Notes under the pieces: model-generated | Databases searched by the model: none | The model's input: the letters and a program-made list of their open reading frames with translations, nothing else | What the model was told of the DNA's origin: nothing | Program-made: the position numbers and the translations under genes | In this document: one piece after another, positions 59,666 through 64,000 of the stretch | How the letters are laid out: each line of letters starts with the position of its first letter | How positions within the stretch are numbered: position 1 is the stretch's first letter | DNA from: Ammoniphilus sp. YIM 78166 | GTDB taxonomy: Bacteria > Bacillota > Bacilli > Aneurinibacillales > RAOX-1 | Assembly: GCF_004522215.1 (NCBI RefSeq) | Contig: NZ_SDLR01000003.1 | Coordinates: forward strand, 558,001 to 622,000 | Direction: 5' to 3' | Length of the DNA: 64,000 nt

Positions 59666-61156
59666 GTGACTAATCATAAATGGTTCAACCATCTCGTGTT
59701 ATATCTATTTATTGTAGTGATCCCTTCTATTGTGATTACTTCCACTTACATGCAATTTGTTCTTGAACGAGAAAGGGATAGAATTCAGCAATCGGCACAG
59801 GTTTATGCTAGTCATCACGCGATGAATATTGATAGTTTTATAGGGGAAACCATTGGTCGATTAGAATCCATGGCGCTGCTCATCAGTCTAGAAAATGCAG
59901 ATCCAGGCAGGATTGAAGAGCTTCTTGTAGGGACCCATGGTAAAGATGATCGATTCTCAGGCTTCTACTGGGTCAGTCCTCAAGGAGACATTTTGCTAGG
60001 CTCTAATCAGCTTCCTCAAAAAATCAATTTAATGGATAGGGAATATTTCAAGGCGGCTCTTTCAACCAAAAAAACGACGATTTCAAACGCTCATCTTGGC
60101 CGAGTCACGGGCCGATACATCGTGTCGGTTGCCACCCCAGTTACGAAACATGACCAGGTGCTGGGAGTATTGATCGGGAGTGTTAGGCTGGATGTAATAC
60201 AAGAACATCTTAGCGCATTAAAGAAAGAAGAAGAAATTACTGTCCTGGACGGAACCGGGCAGGAGCTCTTCCTCATCGAAAAGAAGGAGAATGATACCAG
60301 CATAGCAGCCACCGTTGCGACTTCACGAATTCCTTGGCTAGTTACCGTCCGATTATCGAACCTCAGTTTGGAATGGAGGTTCTCGGTGCTTCTTATATCC
60401 ATTGGACTCAGCTTCATCATCACTCATATTTTGTTTCTCCTGATTAAGTATTACCAGCTGCAACGGCAAATCAGACTTGAAAAATTACAGAATGACGCCC
60501 AAAAAATGGAGCTTATTGGCGGACTTGCAGCCAGTACGGCACATGAAATCCGAAATCCTCTGACTGGGATTAAAGGGCTAACCAAGTTGCTAAGCGAAAG
60601 ACACCAGGATAAGCAGGATCAATTTTATTTTTCCATCATCCAACAGGAAATCGATCGGATCAATTCTATCGTGTCTGAGCTGCTCGTTTTAGGAAAGCCT
60701 ACTGTGCATGAATCCTCGGAAAACAATATGTTGGACATTCTAGCAGAAGTTGTCCCACTGATCGAATCGGAAGCTCATATATCAAAGGTAGACGTTGTCG
60801 TTCCAACAAATCTAAGTCCTATATTCGTCAACTGCTCGAGAGATCTCATGAAGCAAGTAATTCTAAACTTGACCAAAAATGCTTTAGAGGCCATGCCCAA
60901 CGGGGGACGACTCTCCATCACACTAGACGAGAGTTATGGTTCTTGCGTCTTGGTGATTGCTGATACAGGCCAAGGGATACCCGAGAAATCGCTAGACAAG
61001 ATCTTTGATCCCTTTTTCACGTTAAAAAAGCAAGGTACAGGTTTAGGGTTGGTCGTGTGCAAACGAATTATAGAAATGTATAAAGGAACGATAAGTGTAA
61101 AAAGTCAGGTTGATCAAGGTACGCAAGTGACGGTCACCCTCCCCCTAGATGGCTAA
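59666..61156 (+). CDS. Orphan sensor histidine kinase (sporulation-kinase-like)
   Basis: A 496-residue membrane kinase. A first membrane segment (about 8-30), an extracytoplasmic PDC/Cache-like domain (about 35-235; GFYWVSPQGDILLGS, REYFKAALSTKKTTIS, GRYIVSVATPV), a second segment (about 242-262), then HisKA with STAHEIRNPLTGIKG (His 293) and HATPase_c (NLTKNALEAM, DTGQGI, GTGLGL). No response regulator is adjacent. This layout is like KinB/KinD-type kinases that feed Spo0F. GTG start with AAGGAGAACAGCC upstream. The ligand is unknown. Confidence 0.85.
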   Translation: MTNHKWFNHLVLYLFIVVIPSIVITSTYMQFVLERERDRIQQSAQVYASHHAMNIDSFIGETIGRLESMALLISLENADPGRIEELLVGTHGKDDRFSGFYWVSPQGDILLGSNQLPQKINLMDREYFKAALSTKKTTISNAHLGRVTGRYIVSVATPVTKHDQVLGVLIGSVRLDVIQEHLSALKKEEEITVLDGTGQELFLIEKKENDTSIAATVATSRIPWLVTVRLSNLSLEWRFSVLLISIGLSFIITHILFLLIKYYQLQRQIRLEKLQNDAQKMELIGGLAASTAHEIRNPLTGIKGLTKLLSERHQDKQDQFYFSIIQQEIDRINSIVSELLVLGKPTVHESSENNMLDILAEVVPLIESEAHISKVDVVVPTNLSPIFVNCSRDLMKQVILNLTKNALEAMPNGGRLSITLDESYGSCVLVIADTGQGIPEKSLDKIFDPFFTLKKQGTGLGLVVCKRIIEMYKGTISVKSQVDQGTQVTVTLPLDG

Positions 61157-61206
61157 ACATGGTATGATGGTAAAAATGGAAAAAACTCGGATGGGAGCGA
61201 GCGGGA

Positions 61207-61479
61207 ATGACCTTACCTCACCAAGATAAAGAGAAGCTGGAGTTTGCGTCAATTAAGGAATGGTTTCCAGAATCGAGGATTAAAGAAGACTATAATCGAG
61301 AGATTCTGGATATCGGTGTCGAAATCCCCTATCAAGATCAATGGTTTATTTTGCTCAGGGGCGAGCAAACGAATCATAAGTACGAATTGATTGCACCTGA
61401 TTGCAAATGGTTTGAAGGCCTAGAGGACTTAGAAGCTGTTGACTCGTTAATTAAGCGGTTGTGTCGAGAATCGTCATGA
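61207..61479 (+). CDS. 90-residue protein of unknown function
   Basis: A soluble, acidic protein MTLPHQDKEKLEFASIKEW... with EIPYQDQWFILLRGEQ and a C-terminal helix. GGGAGCGAGCGGGA precedes the ATG. It lies 50 nt after the kinase gene with no terminator between, so they may be co-transcribed. No family recognised. Confidence 0.65.
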   Translation: MTLPHQDKEKLEFASIKEWFPESRIKEDYNREILDIGVEIPYQDQWFILLRGEQTNHKYELIAPDCKWFEGLEDLEAVDSLIKRLCRESS

Positions 61480-61579
61480 AATGACGAGCGAAAATGATCG
61501 AAATGGATCGCTTTTTCCATTACTATAGACTAGTATCTTAGTTTTCGTCGTTAATACAGTAAAGGAAGAAGGCGTTGAA

Positions 61580-61759
61580 GTGCTTACTCAAGCTAACGTG
61601 GACGAAGAAATATTAATGTTAAAAGAACAACTAGAGCAAACGGCTGCGAAGCATAACTTTAATTTTCAACATCCAGATGTAATTTCGCTTAGTCAACAGT
61701 TGGACAAGCTGATCACCTTAGTCATGAGGAATAAATGGCATGGTCAGGTAAATATATAG
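61580..61759 (+). CDS. Spo0E-family aspartyl-phosphate phosphatase
   Basis: A 59-residue protein that would remove phosphate from Spo0A~P and so restrain sporulation. The family signature is HPDVISLSQQLDKLI, preceded by a helix (EEILMLKEQLEQTAAK). The length is typical. GTG start with AAGG 7 nt upstream. A terminator follows. Its nearness to an orphan kinase is unusual and suggests linked control. Confidence 0.82.
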   Translation: MLTQANVDEEILMLKEQLEQTAAKHNFNFQHPDVISLSQQLDKLITLVMRNKWHGQVNI

Positions 61760-61786
61760 ATACTCTACTCATAACGAATATAAATG

Positions 61787-61814
61787 GGGACGAAGAGAAT
61801 ATTTTCTTCGTCCC
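61787..61814. terminator. Bidirectional terminator, Spo0E-like / asnB
   Basis: GGGACGAAGA (61787-61796) pairs with TCTTCGTCCC (61805-61814). Confidence 0.8.
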
Positions 61815-61836
61815 TTATATCTTCCTATTACCTAGA

Positions 61837-63684
61837 TTATACGATTCTCACTTTATATTCTTTCATCCATGTGTTTAATTGGGCGAGATAAGCAAACCAC
61901 TGCGGAACGTTCATCAACTGACCAAACCATGGAATGTGAAGAGCAGTCAGATTCGGTTGCTGCATGAATGCTTGCAATGCACGGGTATCAATAAGAGGAA
62001 GGATCGGAGCATGGGAATCTTCGAGGATTTCATTGAGCCATCGAGTGGTGGCTTCGAGATAAGCGGGATTATGGGTTTTGGGGTAAGGGCTTTTCTTGCG
62101 AGTTAGAACATCGTGTGGCAGAATCCCCTGAAGCGCACGGCGCAGCAATCCTTTTTCACGGTCTCCGCTTGTTTTCATTTCCCACGGGATGTTCCAGGCA
62201 TACTCTACTAAACGATGATCACAAAAAGGCACACGGACTTCTAATCCTACCCCCATACTCATTCTATCTTTCCGATCAAGTAAAGTAGGCATCCATCTTG
62301 TTAAATTCAAGTAAAACATTTCCCTAATTTTCTCTTCAGAGGCCTCTTCACCAGCCAGATGCGGAACCTCAGCCACAGCTTCCCGATAGCGTTGCGCCAT
62401 GTAATGTTCGGCATTTACGGCATCTTTTACATCCTTCGAATAAAAACCGAGTTTAAAATCTAAGTTTCTAGTCCATGGAAATTTAGAATCAGACCACAGC
62501 TCAGAGCGGTGAAACCACGGATACCCGCCAAACACTTCATCTGCACATTCCCCAGATAGAGCCACTGTTGCTTCTTTTTTGATTTCTTTACAGAATAAAT
62601 ACAATGAAGCATCAATGTCTGCCATCCCAGGCAAATCTCGAAAGCGTACCGCTTCTTTTAGCGCTTCAACTAATTGGTCGGTGTTCACTGTGATCGAGTG
62701 ATGGATCGTCCCAAAGTGATCAACCACTTTCTTGATCCAAGGGCCGTCGGCATTAGGCTGATATTCGTTCGTCTTAAAATATTTCTCATTCCCTTCGTAA
62801 TCCACCGAGAAGGTGTGTAACGGTCCCCTTCCCTCTTCTTGATAGCTTAGCGCAGCAATAGCGGTAATAGCACTAGAGTCAAGGCCTCCTGACAAGAGAG
62901 TGCATACAGGCACATCGGCAACCAACTGTCTCTGGACGGCGTCCTGAAACAATGCTCGCACCTTCTCAGTCGTCTCATCCAGCGTTTCCTCATGAGTCTG
63001 ACTGACAAGACTCCAATATGCCGACTCTTGCAGACGATTTCGATCATAGGTTAAAAAATGTCCTGGCAGTAGTTCTTTTACTCCCCGAAAAATTCCATGT
63101 CCAGGTGTTCTTGAGGGTCCCATGACAAGAAGTTCCGCTAAACCTTCTTGCGTGATGTCCGGCTGTACGAGCGGATGCCCCAATAAGGCTTTCAGTTCCG
63201 AGGCAAATAGCAAAGTACTTCCGATTTGAGTGTAAAATAAAGGTTTTACACCTAATCGGTCTCTAGCAATAAACAACCGCTGCTGCGCTTCATCCCATAT
63301 GGCAAAGGCGAAGATTCCATTTAATTTTACTAGGCAGCCTTCTCCCCATTCCATGAAGGCAGTCAACAGAACTTCTGTATCAGAATGCGAGCGAAAGCGG
63401 TAGCCAAGGTCTAGCAATTCTTTTCGAATATCCTCTGTGTTGTAGAGTTCCCCGTTATAAACGATGGTATAATCTCGGTTCCCTACCTTCCCTTTCATAG
63501 GCTGGGCACCCCCTTCAGGATCAACGACTACAAGCCGTCTGTGACCGAAGGCTGCACGCGGGGATAACCAAACTCCCTCCGCATCAGGTCCTCGATTATA
63601 TAAAGGAGTCACCATTTTTTTCAATGTATCATATTCGTTTGATAAATCTCTTTGCCAATCAATCCACCCTGTAATTCCACACAT
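61837..63684 (-). CDS. asnB: Asparagine synthase (glutamine-hydrolysing)
   Basis: A 615-residue enzyme converting aspartate and glutamine to asparagine. The start must be ATG 63684, since MCGITGW puts the N-terminal nucleophile Cys at position 2; the frame to 63696 would bury it. The glutaminase domain (1-200) has RGPDAEG and YNGELYN; the synthetase domain has the PP-loop LLSGGLDSSAI and GECADEVFGGYPW. Similar in size to B. subtilis AsnO (614) and AsnB (632). A single gene. Confidence 0.93.
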   Translation of the reverse strand: MCGITGWIDWQRDLSNEYDTLKKMVTPLYNRGPDAEGVWLSPRAAFGHRRLVVVDPEGGAQPMKGKVGNRDYTIVYNGELYNTEDIRKELLDLGYRFRSHSDTEVLLTAFMEWGEGCLVKLNGIFAFAIWDEAQQRLFIARDRLGVKPLFYTQIGSTLLFASELKALLGHPLVQPDITQEGLAELLVMGPSRTPGHGIFRGVKELLPGHFLTYDRNRLQESAYWSLVSQTHEETLDETTEKVRALFQDAVQRQLVADVPVCTLLSGGLDSSAITAIAALSYQEEGRGPLHTFSVDYEGNEKYFKTNEYQPNADGPWIKKVVDHFGTIHHSITVNTDQLVEALKEAVRFRDLPGMADIDASLYLFCKEIKKEATVALSGECADEVFGGYPWFHRSELWSDSKFPWTRNLDFKLGFYSKDVKDAVNAEHYMAQRYREAVAEVPHLAGEEASEEKIREMFYLNLTRWMPTLLDRKDRMSMGVGLEVRVPFCDHRLVEYAWNIPWEMKTSGDREKGLLRRALQGILPHDVLTRKKSPYPKTHNPAYLEATTRWLNEILEDSHAPILPLIDTRALQAFMQQPNLTALHIPWFGQLMNVPQWFAYLAQLNTWMKEYKVRIV

Positions 63685-63777
63685 ACTGTATGTCATCCTT
63701 TCAATATTAGGTTATTTTGTATATTGTATACCATCTGCTAACATACATATGCTACGCGATAAAAAGTGTGAAAAAAT

Positions 63778-63805
63778 AACACTTGGGACTTATGTCTCAA
63801 GTGTT
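63778..63805 (-). terminator. Hairpin at the end of the last partial gene
   Basis: AACACTTG (63778-63785) pairs with CAAGTGTT (63798-63805), with an inner GAC/GTC. The minus-strand stop codon lies in it. Confidence 0.75.
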
Positions 63806-64000
63806 AAGGGTTTTATCTATTTTGCGACCCATGATGGGGTACGAAACAACATAGGAAACAATGAAACCGAACAACAAGTAGCTTGACAACCATAGGATCC
63901 CATTTTTAGCCAGCACCACGCTCATCAGGGCCGATTGTAGAAAAAGGAACAAAAATAAAACACGCTGGAACCCTTTCTTCCGACTGTCTGCCGGAAAAGG
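63797..64000 (-). CDS. 3' end of a membrane protein gene (partial)
   Basis: The minus-strand frame is open from the window edge to TGA at 63797-63799 and gives 67 residues with two hydrophobic segments (RVLFLFLFLQSALMSVVLA and LLFGFIVSYVVSYPIMG) and a basic tail RKIDKTLNT. The start lies outside the window. No family can be named from this end. Confidence 0.6.
   Translation of the reverse strand, partial: PFPADSRKKGFQRVLFLFLFLQSALMSVVLAKNGILWLSSYLLFGFIVSYVVSYPIMGRKIDKTLNT

Noticed and set aside
1-64000. Phage, transposon, toxin-antitoxin or defence locus
   Set aside because: No integrase, transposase, restriction enzyme or recognised defence domain was seen; gene order and composition look like core chromosome.

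Overview
The window reads as ordinary chromosome of an endospore-forming member of the Bacilli. The signs are the CwlJ/GerQ germination pair, a Spo0E-type phosphatase, the bacillithiol-linked protein YtxJ, a hemEHY cluster, mntABCD in the Bacillus order, a leucine T-box in front of leuS, a preQ1-like leader in front of queDEC, strong AGGAGG ribosome binding sites, and GTG and TTG starts. Base composition is moderate. Protein resemblance suggests the Brevibacillus/Aneurinibacillus/Ammoniphilus neighbourhood rather than Bacillus proper, but this is an impression and not a computed placement. I saw no rRNA, tRNA, insertion sequence, prophage, CRISPR array or known defence island. The window starts inside one gene (1-133) and ends inside another (63797-64000).

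Layout. 1-8 kb: TatD-type nuclease, a DUF4349 lipoprotein, a Mug-type DNA glycosylase, aspartate kinase, a K+ channel, redox proteins. 8-15 kb: a gene-poor stretch with short repeats, a LysM/M23 peptidase, a nucleotidyltransferase plus exonuclease pair (module 1), and several very small genes. 15-19 kb: hemE-hemH-hemY. 19-26 kb: lipoprotein, a permease with its His/Cys-rich partner, methyltransferase, epimerase, K+/H+ antiporter. 26-32 kb: leuS with its T-box, a 52-bp tandem repeat array, a cupin/HD-GYP phosphodiesterase. 32-41 kb: DUF2621, a cytosolic-looking GH84 enzyme, a zinc protease, cwlJ-gerQ, a lipase-like hydrolase, purU, a lytic transglycosylase. 41-51 kb: nfo, queDEC, namA, a D-threonine aldolase-like enzyme, an acyl-CoA hydrolase, serC. 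51-58 kb: mntABCD with a candidate MntR operator, then a second nucleotidyltransferase plus exonuclease pair (module 2). 58-64 kb: acyl-CoA ligase, an orphan sensor kinase beside a Spo0E-family gene, and asnB.

Genes that work together: hemEHY (late haem synthesis), queDEC (7-deazaguanine synthesis under a preQ1-type leader), mntABCD (Mn2+ uptake), cwlJ-gerQ (spore cortex hydrolysis), and the orphan kinase with a Spo0E-type phosphatase (opposing inputs to a sporulation phosphorelay, inferred). Many genes converge on shared bidirectional hairpins, and several stop codons lie inside the hairpin stem.

Nine small genes of 44-59 codons (yycC-like, Spo0E-like, zinc-ribbon and unknown) were found by reading intergenic DNA for an AGGAGG-type site, a start and a compact frame. 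Many starts were moved downstream of the longest open frame because a Shine-Dalgarno site, or a promoter lying inside the longer frame, requires it. The least explained features are the two copies of the nucleotidyltransferase/exonuclease module, the 52-bp repeat array with a 104-bp higher-order period, and a structured intergenic segment at 12879-12995.
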